Below are positions 55,883-64,000 of a stretch of DNA of 64,000 nucleotides, piece by piece. Position 1 is the stretch's first letter. The number at the start of each line of letters is the position of its first letter. Source of the stretch: an uncultured Chryseobacterium sp. (lineage in GTDB: Bacteria > Bacteroidota > Bacteroidia > Flavobacteriales > Weeksellaceae); assembly GCA_913776245.1 (NCBI GenBank), contig CAJYLO010000010.1:115082-179081 (forward strand), read 5' to 3'. The notes under the pieces were generated by a model. The model saw only the letters and a program-made list of their open reading frames with translations, was not told the origin of the DNA and did not search any database. The translations under genes and the position numbers were made by a program.

Positions 55883-57172
55883 ATGAACAATTCTCCACTT
55901 GCCGAAATTCTCCGTCCGAAAACCCTTGATGACGTTTTGGGCCAGGAACACCTTACAGGAAACAACGGAACTATCCGGAAAATGCTGGAAAATGACACTA
56001 TTAATTCGTTGATCTTCTGGGGGCCGCCAGGAACCGGCAAAACCACACTTGCAGAAATCATCTCAGAAAAATCGGGCAGAAAATTTTATAAATTATCTGC
56101 TGTTTCTTCCGGCGTGAAGGATGTGCGGGATGTGATTGATGAAGCTAAAAAGCAGAATCTTTTTTCGGGAAAAAGCCCGATTTTATTTATTGATGAGATC
56201 CACAGATTCAATAAATCGCAGCAGGATTCTCTGCTTCATGCTGTGGAAAAAGGCTGGATCGTTCTCATAGGTGCCACTACGGAAAATCCAAGCTTTGAAG
56301 TAGTTTCCGCTTTATTGTCGCGTTCACAGGTTTATATTCTGAAGGCATTGACTTTCGAAAAACTGGAAGAACTTGCCGGTATTTCCGTGTCAAAATATAA
56401 CGAGATCAATAACACTCAGTTTTCTCTCGAAGAAAAACAAGCCTTTATTCAATATTCCGGAGGTGACGCCAGGAAATTGATTAATTCTGTAGAGCTAGTC
56501 CTGAATCAGTTCAAATCAGCTAAGAAAAATAAAATATCAAACAAAGATGTTCTTTCTGTTCTTCAGGAAAATATGGCTTTGTACGATAAAAACGGCGAGC
56601 AGCATTACGACATTATTTCTGCGTTTATCAAGTCGATGCGTGGTTCCGATCCTAATGGTGCGGTTTATTGGTTGGCAAGAATGTTAGTAGGTGGTGAGGA
56701 TATCAAATTTATCGCAAGACGGATGGTTATTCTGGCAGCGGAAGATATCGGCCTTGCTAATCCTAATGCGCTCATTATGGCAAACAACTGCTTCCAGGCC
56801 ATCAATGTTATCGGAAATCCGGAAGCAAGGATTATATTAAGTGAAACGGCTGTTTACCTTGCTGTTTCACCAAAAAGCAATTCTACTTACAATGCGATCA
56901 ACGAAGCCATGGCTTTTGTAAAGAAAACCGGAAACTTACCCGTTCCACTCCATCTAAGAAATGCGCCGACAAAACTGATGAAAGATCTGGATTATGGAAA
57001 GGATTACCAATATGCCCATTCTTACCAGGGTAATTTTGTGGATCTGGAATTTCTGCCGGACGGGATCAAAGGAACAGCATTTTATCAGCCTGCGGAAAAT
57101 TCCACAGAAAAGAAAATCCGGGAACAGATAAAAGAAAAGTGGGGAAACAAGTATGACGCCAGCAATCGTTAA
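55883..57172 (+). CDS. rarA: Replication-associated recombination protein A (MgsA/WRNIP1 family ATPase)
   Basis: 429 aa AAA+ ATPase acting at stalled forks. Walker A WGPPGTGKTT, Walker B ILFIDEIHRFN, sensor 1 GATTENPSF and the C-terminal MgsA domain (SAFIKSMRGSDPNGAVYWLA, ARRMVILAAEDIGLANP). Full length. Confidence 0.96.
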   Translation: MNNSPLAEILRPKTLDDVLGQEHLTGNNGTIRKMLENDTINSLIFWGPPGTGKTTLAEIISEKSGRKFYKLSAVSSGVKDVRDVIDEAKKQNLFSGKSPILFIDEIHRFNKSQQDSLLHAVEKGWIVLIGATTENPSFEVVSALLSRSQVYILKALTFEKLEELAGISVSKYNEINNTQFSLEEKQAFIQYSGGDARKLINSVELVLNQFKSAKKNKISNKDVLSVLQENMALYDKNGEQHYDIISAFIKSMRGSDPNGAVYWLARMLVGGEDIKFIARRMVILAAEDIGLANPNALIMANNCFQAINVIGNPEARIILSETAVYLAVSPKSNSTYNAINEAMAFVKKTGNLPVPLHLRNAPTKLMKDLDYGKDYQYAHSYQGNFVDLEFLPDGIKGTAFYQPAENSTEKKIREQIKEKWGNKYDASNR

Positions 57173-57219
57173 ATATTGCTAAAAAACACTTTTATACCAG
57201 TGTTTTCGGTTTGTTTTAA

Positions 57220-57227
57220 TATATTTG
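57220..57227 (+). promoter_or_regulatory. -7 box (TATATTTG) for the DedA protein
   Basis: TAnnTTTG match 16 bases before the ATG at 57244. Confidence 0.5.
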
Positions 57228-57243
57228 CGATTCACAGAAAACT

Positions 57244-57924
57244 ATGGAACATTTCGAAAGTTGGAAAGACCTGCTGAATCCCGAATTTTATATCAAACTG
57301 GGTGGTTTTTGGCTGATTTTATTTATCATTTTTGCGGAGACGGGCTTATTTGTCGGCTTCTTTCTGCCAGGCGACAGTTTGTTATTTATATCAGGCATAT
57401 ATGCTGTTCAGATTATTGACACCACCTTCGGCTCTACAGGTTCGGATTTCCTGGATACCACCATTCTGGCAACAGCAGTTGCCATTGCAGCAATCATTGG
57501 AAACGAAATCGGCTATTGGTTTGGTTACAAAAGCGGCCCTCTGTTGTACGAAAGAAAAGACACTTTCCTGTTCAAGAAAAAATACCTTTTCAAAGCGCAT
57601 GACTTTTTCGAGGATCATGGTACAGTAGCTGTTATCCTGGCAAGGTTTCTTCCTATCGTCAGAACATTTGCACCAATAGTTGCCGGAATTGTAAAGATGG
57701 ATAAAAAGAAATTTTTGTTCTATAACATCGTTGGGGCAATTTCCTGGTCATTTACAATGATTTTTGCAGGCCATTATCTGGATAAGCTGTTTATGGACCA
57801 GTTTGGAATTGATCTGAAGAAAAAACTGGAATTGATAGTATTAGTCATTGTTTTAGTTACTACACTGCCCATTATCATTAAGTTCTTCTTTACAAAAGAC
57901 AAGGAGAGACCAACACAGGAATAA
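57244..57924 (+). CDS. DedA-family membrane protein
   Basis: 226 aa inner-membrane protein of the DedA/VTT superfamily, thought to flip or recycle lipid carriers. Conserved GLFVGFFLPGDSLLFISG, ARFLPIVRTFAPIVAGI and a Gly-rich NEIGYWFGYKSGP segment are visible. About five hydrophobic segments. Single gene with a clear terminator. Confidence 0.92.
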   Translation: MEHFESWKDLLNPEFYIKLGGFWLILFIIFAETGLFVGFFLPGDSLLFISGIYAVQIIDTTFGSTGSDFLDTTILATAVAIAAIIGNEIGYWFGYKSGPLLYERKDTFLFKKKYLFKAHDFFEDHGTVAVILARFLPIVRTFAPIVAGIVKMDKKKFLFYNIVGAISWSFTMIFAGHYLDKLFMDQFGIDLKKKLELIVLVIVLVTTLPIIIKFFFTKDKERPTQE

Positions 57925-57954
57925 TTAACGAGCAATAATTCAATAAAATATAGT

Positions 57955-57980
57955 AAAACCGGAATAAGTCCGGTTTTTTT
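57955..57980 (+). terminator. Terminator after the DedA gene
   Basis: AAAACCGGA / TCCGGTTTT with a 5-base loop and a T run. Confidence 0.85.
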
Positions 57981-58007
57981 ATTTCAGAATCATATAAAGC
58001 TTGGAAC

Positions 58008-58015
58008 TAAATTTG
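58008..58015 (+). promoter_or_regulatory. -7 box (TAAATTTG) for the acidic protein
   Basis: TAnnTTTG match 33 bases before the ATG at 58049. Confidence 0.45.
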
Positions 58016-58048
58016 TTTATTGTTTCTCAATATTAAATATAAAATATT

Positions 58049-58342
58049 ATGATACCAGAAGACAATATTGAAGAGCAGAACAGGAAGCTCAGAGAAATGG
58101 ATTATGACTCCAGCGAAGATATTTTTAACCAGGAAGATATGGTTCCGCTAGACGGTGACGGAAACCCTGTCACTGCTACAAATCGGGAAGATAGTGATAA
58201 AATTGATAAAGGTCTTGATATTCCCGGAGCTGATGATGACGATGACATGGAAGAAGTAGGCTCCGAAGACGAAGAAAATAACTACTGGAGTACAAGCGAT
58301 AACAATGATGATCACGAAGAACAGAATGATGATATTCTGTGA
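58049..58342 (+). CDS. Small, highly acidic protein
   Basis: 97 aa, strongly acidic (runs such as GADDDDDMEEVGSEDEENN), with no hydrophobic segment and no recognised domain; probably disordered and cytoplasmic. It has its own -7 box (58008-58015), and a GC-rich hairpin (58383-58405) follows. I believe similar acidic proteins are common in related flavobacteria, but their function is not known. Confidence 0.8.
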   Translation: MIPEDNIEEQNRKLREMDYDSSEDIFNQEDMVPLDGDGNPVTATNREDSDKIDKGLDIPGADDDDDMEEVGSEDEENNYWSTSDNNDDHEEQNDDIL

Positions 58343-58382
58343 TTTGCTGATATTTTTATACTATAGACTCTGATTAAATTGA

Positions 58383-58405
58383 AACGCGACGTTTATTGTC
58401 GCGTT
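58383..58405. terminator. Hairpin after the acidic protein gene
   Basis: AACGCGAC / GTCGCGTT, 8-bp stem with a 7-base loop; no clear T run, so a weak or factor-assisted terminator. Confidence 0.5.
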
Positions 58406-58478
58406 AATTATAATATAATATTTATAGTATATATTTATTAATTAAAAAACTGCCCGACACTACAGGATATCAAGCCTG

Positions 58479-59771
58479 ATGAATTATTTTAAATTGCTAG
58501 GAAAATCCGTAATAATGAATCTTGCAAGCATTAAAATAAAAGTTTTCACCATTGTAGCTGTAGTCTCTTCTTCAATCGCAATAGTTTCAGCACAATCAAC
58601 CAGCAAAACAGCGACCTTGGAGTCCCAATCAGCAAAAATTGTTCCCACTAATCTGAATTGGTCAGAAAGAATGCTACTTTCCGAGATGCATCGCTTTCCG
58701 GAAGCTTGGATGCTGGATTTCAGTAAAAGCCCTAAATGGACCTACCCGTCTGCCATTGTTTTAGACGGCGCAGAAAAAATCTACGAAAAAACGGGTAAAA
58801 AAGAATACTATGATTATATTAGTGGTTTCGGCGAAAAGTTAATTAATCAAGACGGAACCATTCAAACCTATGAGTTAGAAAAGTACAATATCGATATGCT
58901 GAATAGCGGAAACGTATTGCTTTATCTTTATGAAAAAGAAAAAAAGGAAAAATATCTGAAAGCACTTCAAACCTTACGTTCACAAATCGATGGACAACCC
59001 AGAACTAAAGAAGGTTCTTTCTGGCATAAAAAAATATATCCTTATCAGGTGTGGCTGGACGGTCTTTATATGGGAATGCCTTTCTACACACACTATACTA
59101 AAGATTTCAACAAAGGAAAAGATGCTGAAAAAGCATATGATGATATCGTTTTCCAGTTTGATTCCGTTCAGAAAAACCTTTTAGACAAAAAAACAGGATT
59201 GCTATATCATGCCTGGGACGAAAGTAAAAAAGAAGCTTGGGCAGATAAAGAAACCGGACTTTCTCCTAATTTCTGGGGTCGCGCAATGGGCTGGTACGGA
59301 ATGGCGATGGTAGATGTTTTAGATTACCTTCCGGAGAATCATCCCGGCAGAGCGAGAATCATTTCCTATATCAAATCTTTTTCAGATGCTGTCATCAAAG
59401 TTCAGGATAAAAAATCCGGACTTTGGTATCAGGTTTTGGACAAACCGCTGGAAAATGGAAATTATGAGGAAGCGAGCGCATCGGCGATGTTTGTTTATAC
59501 CATTATCAAATCTGTAAACAAGGGCTATTTGCCACAATCTTACAAAGCTGCAGCGAAAAAAGGTTATGAAGGAATTATCAAAAACCTAATCACAGTTGAT
59601 GAAAATGGCGTTCTTAACCTAAACAAATGTTGTGCTGTTGCCGGTTTAGGCGGAAAGCCTTACAGAGACGGCTCTTATGAATATTATATCAATGAAAAGA
59701 TCCGTTCCAATGACGGAAAAGGAACCGGACCATTTATCCTCGCAAGTTTAGAATTCGAGAAAAAATTATAA
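58479..59771 (+). CDS. Glycoside hydrolase family 105 (unsaturated rhamnogalacturonyl hydrolase)
   Basis: 430 aa exported enzyme removing the unsaturated uronic acid from rhamnogalacturonan or pectin fragments left by lyases. Typical blocks: WMLDFSKSPKWTYPSAIVLD, HKKIYPYQVWLDGLYMGMPF (catalytic Asp), SPNFWGRAMGWYGMAMVDVL. The signal peptide is best if translation starts at the ATG at 58515 (MNLASIKIKVFTIVAVVSS); the earlier ATG at 58479 is used here as the outer limit. First gene of a pectin-degradation run on the plus strand. Confidence 0.9.
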   Translation: MNYFKLLGKSVIMNLASIKIKVFTIVAVVSSSIAIVSAQSTSKTATLESQSAKIVPTNLNWSERMLLSEMHRFPEAWMLDFSKSPKWTYPSAIVLDGAEKIYEKTGKKEYYDYISGFGEKLINQDGTIQTYELEKYNIDMLNSGNVLLYLYEKEKKEKYLKALQTLRSQIDGQPRTKEGSFWHKKIYPYQVWLDGLYMGMPFYTHYTKDFNKGKDAEKAYDDIVFQFDSVQKNLLDKKTGLLYHAWDESKKEAWADKETGLSPNFWGRAMGWYGMAMVDVLDYLPENHPGRARIISYIKSFSDAVIKVQDKKSGLWYQVLDKPLENGNYEEASASAMFVYTIIKSVNKGYLPQSYKAAAKKGYEGIIKNLITVDENGVLNLNKCCAVAGLGGKPYRDGSYEYYINEKIRSNDGKGTGPFILASLEFEKKL

Positions 59772-59783
59772 TTATTTAAATTA

Positions 59784-59917
59784 GGGCAGCTTTTCCGTCT
59801 TCCACTCCCGCTTTTTTGTTCCGCTTTGCTCCACAAAAAGAGCTCCATTCAAACCTAACGAAGTGGTTCGATGATTCCAGTTAAAATAAATAATAAATTA
59901 TCATCAAGCCGGGCTGC
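59784..59917 (-). repeat. Hairpin repeat family A, copy 4 (reverse)
   Basis: Outer arms GGGCAGCTTTTCCGTCTTCC and AAGCCGGGCTGC match the other copies in reverse. Inner stem CTTTTTGT / ACAAAAAG is again different in sequence. It is longer than the other copies, with extra AT-rich sequence before the last arm. Lies between the GH105 and CE12 genes. Confidence 0.65.
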
Positions 59918-59944
59918 GAGTGATTCAATGCTAAAAAATTCAAT

Positions 59945-60679
59945 ATGAATAAAAAACTTTCAATATTATTTTTGTTCTTATCATTAATAATATTAGCTCA
60001 GAAACCGACTTTATTTTTAATTGGCGATTCTACAATGTCCAATAAAGACAATCCTGAAAAAAATCCGGAACACGGGTGGGGACAAGTTCTTCCACAATTT
60101 TTCACATCGGGAATCGAAATCCAGAATCACGCTATGAATGGCAGAAGTTCCAAAAGTTTCAGAACGGAAGGCCGCTGGGCGAAGGTTTACAACCAATTGA
60201 AAAAAGGAGATTTTGTGATTATCCAATTTGGACATAACGACCAGAAACTGAAAGATTCTACTAAATTCACGAATCCTTACACGCAATACAGAGCCAATCT
60301 TGAAAGATATGTGACCGAAACCAGAGCAAAAGGCGCAACGCCGATTCTGATGACTTCAATTACAAGAAGAAATTTCAACGAAAATGGTGTTTTAATCGAT
60401 ACGCACAAAGAATATCCTCTGGTAGTAAGATTGGTTGCTGATGCAATGAAAGTGCCTTTCGTTGATATGCAATTGTTGACGGAACAAATGGAAATTGCAG
60501 CCGGTCCGGAAAAATCAAAGCTACTCCATCTTCATTTCAAAGCAGGCGAAAACCCTTATTATGACAAGGACAAGGCCGATGACACGCACCTATCCAAGTT
60601 AGGCGCGGAAACTGTTGCGAAACTTGCGGTTAACGCTTTGAAACCTTTAAACACCGGATTAGAAAAACACATCAAATAA
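59945..60679 (+). CDS. Rhamnogalacturonan acetylesterase (CE12, SGNH/GDSL hydrolase)
   Basis: 244 aa with signal peptide (1-18). SGNH blocks are IGDSTMSNKDNPEKNPEHGW (Ser nucleophile), AMNGRSSKSF, FGHNDQK and the catalytic pair DDTHLSKLGAETVA. It takes acetyl groups off rhamnogalacturonan, opening it for hydrolases. Followed after 18 bases by the next esterase gene, probably co-transcribed. Confidence 0.92.
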   Translation: MNKKLSILFLFLSLIILAQKPTLFLIGDSTMSNKDNPEKNPEHGWGQVLPQFFTSGIEIQNHAMNGRSSKSFRTEGRWAKVYNQLKKGDFVIIQFGHNDQKLKDSTKFTNPYTQYRANLERYVTETRAKGATPILMTSITRRNFNENGVLIDTHKEYPLVVRLVADAMKVPFVDMQLLTEQMEIAAGPEKSKLLHLHFKAGENPYYDKDKADDTHLSKLGAETVAKLAVNALKPLNTGLEKHIK

Positions 60680-60697
60680 CCCATTATTTTTAACTGA

Positions 60698-61609
60698 TTG
60701 ACAATGAAAAAATTCGGATTATTCTTTTTGATTTTAATTGTAGATCTAATTTCTGCCCAGGAAAAAATAACGCTCTGGCCAAAAGGTCAGATGCCGAATT
60801 CCAAAGGATTACAATTAAAAACCGAAGAAAAAGACGGACGAATTGTACAAATTAAAGAACCTGAACTTTTTGCCTTCTTACCGCCAAAAGAAGACAGGAA
60901 ACCAATGGCTGTCATCATTATTCCAGGTGGTGGCTATTATAAACTGACTTATGACCTGAACGGATTTCAGATTGCAAAATGGTTCAACACTCTGGGAATT
61001 TCAGCATTTGTTTTGAATTACAGATTACCGATTTCTCCCGATGTGAAGCAGAGAGAAATTGCACCGTTACAGGATATTCAGGCATCAATCAAATACCTTC
61101 GTAAAAATGCTTCTCAATACGGGATTTCAGTGGAACAAATTGGAGTTATCGGAACTTCCGCAGGCGGACATTTGGCGGCATCAGTCAGTAATATTTCAAC
61201 AGATTATACAGAATTAAAGGACGACTGGACATCCATTTCTACCATTCCGAATTTTGCAATTTTAGTTTCTCCTGTCATCAATTTGGGTGAATTTGCTCAC
61301 GTCGGAAGTCGTAAAAGTTTACTGGGAGAGAATGCTTCTCAGGAAAAAATTAATGAATATTCTATGCAGAATCGAGTGACTGACAAAACGCCACCCACAT
61401 TACTGATTCATGCTCAAAATGACAAGACCGTTCCTGTGATGAACAGCCTTCTTTATTATCAGGCAATGATTAAAAATAAAGTAAAAGGCGCACTATTTAT
61501 TTTCCCGGAAGGCGAACACAAAATCGGAATTACTAATAAATCCGAGCTCACGGACAACTGGAAAAAACTGTGTTCTGATTGGCTGAAAACTTTGTTTCCA
61601 GGCAAATAA
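60698..61609 (+). CDS. Exported alpha/beta hydrolase, probable pectin (acetyl)esterase
   Basis: 303 aa with signal peptide (1-20). IIPGGGYYKLTYDLNGFQ is the oxyanion-hole strand, GTSAGGHLAA the nucleophile elbow, HAQNDKTVPVMNS carries the acid and GEHKIGI the His. It resembles BD-FAE/acetyl-xylan-esterase-like enzymes found in polysaccharide clusters; the position between CE12 and GH28 suggests pectin as substrate. The upstream ATG at 60698 is followed by a second at 60704. Confidence 0.87.
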   Translation: MTMKKFGLFFLILIVDLISAQEKITLWPKGQMPNSKGLQLKTEEKDGRIVQIKEPELFAFLPPKEDRKPMAVIIIPGGGYYKLTYDLNGFQIAKWFNTLGISAFVLNYRLPISPDVKQREIAPLQDIQASIKYLRKNASQYGISVEQIGVIGTSAGGHLAASVSNISTDYTELKDDWTSISTIPNFAILVSPVINLGEFAHVGSRKSLLGENASQEKINEYSMQNRVTDKTPPTLLIHAQNDKTVPVMNSLLYYQAMIKNKVKGALFIFPEGEHKIGITNKSELTDNWKKLCSDWLKTLFPGK

Positions 61610-61702
61610 TATTTTAACAGACAGTGCAGGATAATTTTTATTGGTATTAATATTAGTTTGCAATACGAAGAAATTCTTCAAAAGCCTTGAATCTAAATCT
61701 TT

Positions 61703-63106
61703 ATGAAAAAATATATTCTAATTCTACTCGCTTTGGTTTTGTCCGCAAATATTTCGGCACAATATAAACCCTGGACTTCCTCTAAACAGCCTCTGAAAGA
61801 AATCAATGCTTTAAAAAAACAAATCAAAAAACCTGAATTCAGAAAAGTGGATTATCTGATTACCGATTTCGGTGCTGTTGGAGACGGAAAAACAAAAAAT
61901 ACAGAAGCTTTCAAAAAAGCGATTGAAAAATGTAATGCTGAAGGCGGCGGAAGAGTTGTCGTTCCGAACGGCATTTTCTTAACGGGAGCAATTTATTTAA
62001 AATCAAATGTGAATCTTCATTTGAGCGATGGTTCTACGATTTTATTCAGTCAGGACAGCAACGATTACCCTATCGTTTTCACACGTTGGGAAGGAATGGA
62101 ATGTATGAATTACTCCTCTTTAATTTACGCTTATGAAGAAGAAAATATTGCCGTAACAGGAAAAGGAACTTTGGATGGGAATGCTGATAATGATAATTGG
62201 TGGTTCTGGTGTGGTGCAACAAAATACGGTTACAACGAAACTCGTCCGGGAAGACAAAATCCTGCCCGTGCAAAACTTCACGAATATATGGCGCAGAGAA
62301 AACCTGCAAGAGAAAGAATTTTTGGTGACGGATATTATTTAAGACCGAATTTTGTTCAGCCTTACAAGTCTAAAAACTTTTATATGGCGGATGTTTTGGT
62401 TAAAAATTCTCCGATGTGGAACCTAAACCCAGTATTGTGTGAAAATGTTTTGATTGAAAGAGTAAAAGTCATCAGCCACGGTCCAAACAACGACGGTTTC
62501 GACCCCGAAGCCTGTAAAAATGTGTGGATTAAAGATTCTTATTTCGACACAGGAGACGACTGTATCGCCATTAAATCCGGAAGAGACGAAGACGGAAGAG
62601 ATATCGGAAGACCTGCCGAAAACCACATCATTGAAAACTGTGAAATGAAAGACGGTCACGGCGGTGTTGTCATTGGAAGCGAAATTGCGGGCGGTGCAAA
62701 AAATATTTATGCCATCGGAAATGTGATGGACAGTAAAAATCTTGATCGTGCTTTAAGAATTAAAACCAGCTCAAGCCGTGGTGGAATCATCGAGAACGTA
62801 TTTTTCTACAACACAAAAGTGGGTGCTTACAAAGAAGCGGCGGTTCGTTTTAATATGCATTATGAAAAGCCGGGAAATTATATTCCGACCATCAGAAATA
62901 TCTGGGTTGAAAATCTCACCGTTGACAAAGGCGGGAAATATGCTGTATTCTCAGATGCTTACGAATCTTCTCCGGTCACCGATTTCACAATGATAAATGC
63001 TAAAATGGTGGGCGTTCAGATTCCTTACAAAGTGGATTATATGAAAAATGTAACGCTGAAAAATGTAACCGTTAACGGACAACCTTTAATCGAGCTAAAG
63101 CCATAA
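61703..63106 (+). CDS. Glycoside hydrolase family 28 (polygalacturonase-like)
   Basis: 467 aa exported right-handed parallel beta-helix enzyme hydrolysing galacturonan or rhamnogalacturonan. Signal peptide (1-20). Catalytic features: GPNNDGFDPEACKNVWIKDS, YFDTGDDCIAIKSGRDEDG (Asp pair), GHGGVVIGSEIAGG (His). It ends one base before the next gene starts, so the two are coupled. Confidence 0.94.
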   Translation: MKKYILILLALVLSANISAQYKPWTSSKQPLKEINALKKQIKKPEFRKVDYLITDFGAVGDGKTKNTEAFKKAIEKCNAEGGGRVVVPNGIFLTGAIYLKSNVNLHLSDGSTILFSQDSNDYPIVFTRWEGMECMNYSSLIYAYEEENIAVTGKGTLDGNADNDNWWFWCGATKYGYNETRPGRQNPARAKLHEYMAQRKPARERIFGDGYYLRPNFVQPYKSKNFYMADVLVKNSPMWNLNPVLCENVLIERVKVISHGPNNDGFDPEACKNVWIKDSYFDTGDDCIAIKSGRDEDGRDIGRPAENHIIENCEMKDGHGGVVIGSEIAGGAKNIYAIGNVMDSKNLDRALRIKTSSSRGGIIENVFFYNTKVGAYKEAAVRFNMHYEKPGNYIPTIRNIWVENLTVDKGGKYAVFSDAYESSPVTDFTMINAKMVGVQIPYKVDYMKNVTLKNVTVNGQPLIELKP

Positions 63107-63107
63107 A

Positions 63108-64000
63108 ATGCAAAGAAAAACCATTTTCGCCGGACTCCTAATTTTATCGGCATTCTCCCATTCTTTTGCCCAATCCAAGCATTGGCAGAACAAAGAGCGT
63201 GAGTTGCATTATAAAGAAGACAAAGGCGATTTTTTATTGGTCAACGGAAAATACCGTTTTAATCGTGCATTATATGGAGACAACCGTGCATCGAGAGTGG
63301 AAGCAGGAGATTTGCCGGAATTTGCACTCTACCTTCCGGGAATGGGCGGAAATCTTCAATTCGTCATTCAAAAAGGAAATTCAATTAAGAAATTGATTAA
63401 CGCTGATAAGATTGAAACTCGTTATCGTCCGGGAACGATGCTGTATGAAATCAAAGACCCGATTCTTGGAACCGGAACTTTGAAACTAACCGTTTTGGCA
63501 CAAGCCAAAGAAGAAGGTTTGGTGGTAAAAATGGAAACGGTCAATGTAGATTCTTCAACAAAAATCTACGCAGTTTATGGGGGAGCGAGCGGAACAACTT
63601 TCAGCAGAAACGGCGACATCGGCGCAGACCCGGAATCCGGATTTTATTTGCTTCCTGAATATTGCCTGAATAATCAATTTCAGCTTAATAAAAATCAATT
63701 TCAGCTCAATTATTTAAATAAGAAAACAGAAACTCAAATTGTCAGCGGAAGTTTATCAAACGTCAATTCATTGCAGCAAACCGATGCTCAGACTTTAGAA
63801 AAACTTTCTGAGTTTACTCAAAATAAAGCAGACAAATCTCCGATTGTTTACGCATCTTATTCTTCACAAAAACAACCGATTTACATTCAGATTGCAAAAG
63901 GAAAATCTGCTAAAAGCTTTTCGGATGAAGATTTAAAAAATATATTTAATGACGCTGAAAAAGCTCGTGTAACATTAACGAATCGAATTCAATTAAAAAC
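63108..64000 (+). CDS. DUF4450-family exported protein, partial (3' end beyond window)
   Basis: ATG at 63108, open to the window end (297 codons visible). Signal peptide (1-22, SHSFAQ). The segment LLVNGKYRFNRALYGDNRAS, EAGDLPEFALYLPGMGGNLQ is typical, as I recall, of large DUF4450 proteins in pectin-type utilisation loci of Bacteroidota. Function not settled; a glycosidase-like role is inferred from the cluster. Confidence 0.85.
   Translation, partial: MQRKTIFAGLLILSAFSHSFAQSKHWQNKERELHYKEDKGDFLLVNGKYRFNRALYGDNRASRVEAGDLPEFALYLPGMGGNLQFVIQKGNSIKKLINADKIETRYRPGTMLYEIKDPILGTGTLKLTVLAQAKEEGLVVKMETVNVDSSTKIYAVYGGASGTTFSRNGDIGADPESGFYLLPEYCLNNQFQLNKNQFQLNYLNKKTETQIVSGSLSNVNSLQQTDAQTLEKLSEFTQNKADKSPIVYASYSSQKQPIYIQIAKGKSAKSFSDEDLKNIFNDAEKARVTLTNRIQLK

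Noticed and set aside
1..64000. tRNA, rRNA or transposase genes
   Set aside because: No cloverleaf with GTTCGA arm, rRNA-like block or transposase-like ORF was seen on reading; small RNAs without strong motifs could still be missed.

Overview
The window reads as a chromosomal stretch from a low-GC member of the Bacteroidota, most likely a Chryseobacterium-like flavobacterium. The evidence is: Bacteroidota-type -7 boxes (TAnnTTTG) ahead of many genes, almost no Shine-Dalgarno sequences, a secreted protease with a type IX secretion (T9SS) tail, lipoproteins, a DUF349 protein, mevalonate-pathway isoprenoid genes, and several families of short intergenic repeats that look like those of this group. 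No rRNA, tRNA, CRISPR array, transposase or phage gene was seen.

Layout. 1-6.6 kb: a heavy-metal RND efflux operon (pump, outer-membrane channel, adaptor) flanked by two copies of a small His-rich exported protein. 6.6-12 kb: an SDR/DUF2867 protein, a small ArsR-tail-like protein, a Crp-like regulator, a TPR histidine kinase with a LuxR-type response regulator, and a tiny lipoprotein. 12-21 kb: uvrA, S1/P1 nuclease, GNAT, a UbiA prenyltransferase next to a mevalonate kinase-like GHMP kinase, an esterase and a UMF1 transporter. 21.0-21.5 kb: a gene-free region with twelve in-phase 21-bp repeats. 21.5-29 kb: thiolase, membrane protein, ECF sigma/anti-sigma-like/outer-membrane operon, prfB, a 2-oxoacid dehydrogenase E2, a small monooxygenase. 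29-39 kb: M36 protease, a thioesterase behind a cobalamin riboswitch, hutU, DUF349 protein, queA, DUF389 protein. 39-51 kb: two paralogous exported propeller-like proteins, a phosphoesterase/beta-barrel fusion, an HD-PycTM (Pycsar-effector-like) protein convergent with a GAF protein, rlmN and a fatty acid hydroxylase. 51-58 kb: polyprenyl synthase, an AT-rich inserted membrane-protein gene with a duplicated gene end as scar, a TPR-TM-AraC regulator divergent from a small lipoprotein, rarA, a DedA protein and an acidic protein. 58.5-64 kb: a pectin (rhamnogalacturonan/homogalacturonan) degradation cluster that runs off the window.

The strongest second-look items are the 21-bp in-phase repeat array (21153-21404), the minus-strand cobalamin riboswitch that appears to control only a small acyl-CoA thioesterase (31738-32290), the insertion scar at the end of the polyprenyl synthase gene (51933-53639), the possible peptide-lipoprotein/TPR-AraC signalling pair (53620-55753), the HD-PycTM protein without a nearby cyclase (43884-45086), and a hairpin repeat family whose inner stems differ in sequence but stay self-complementary.
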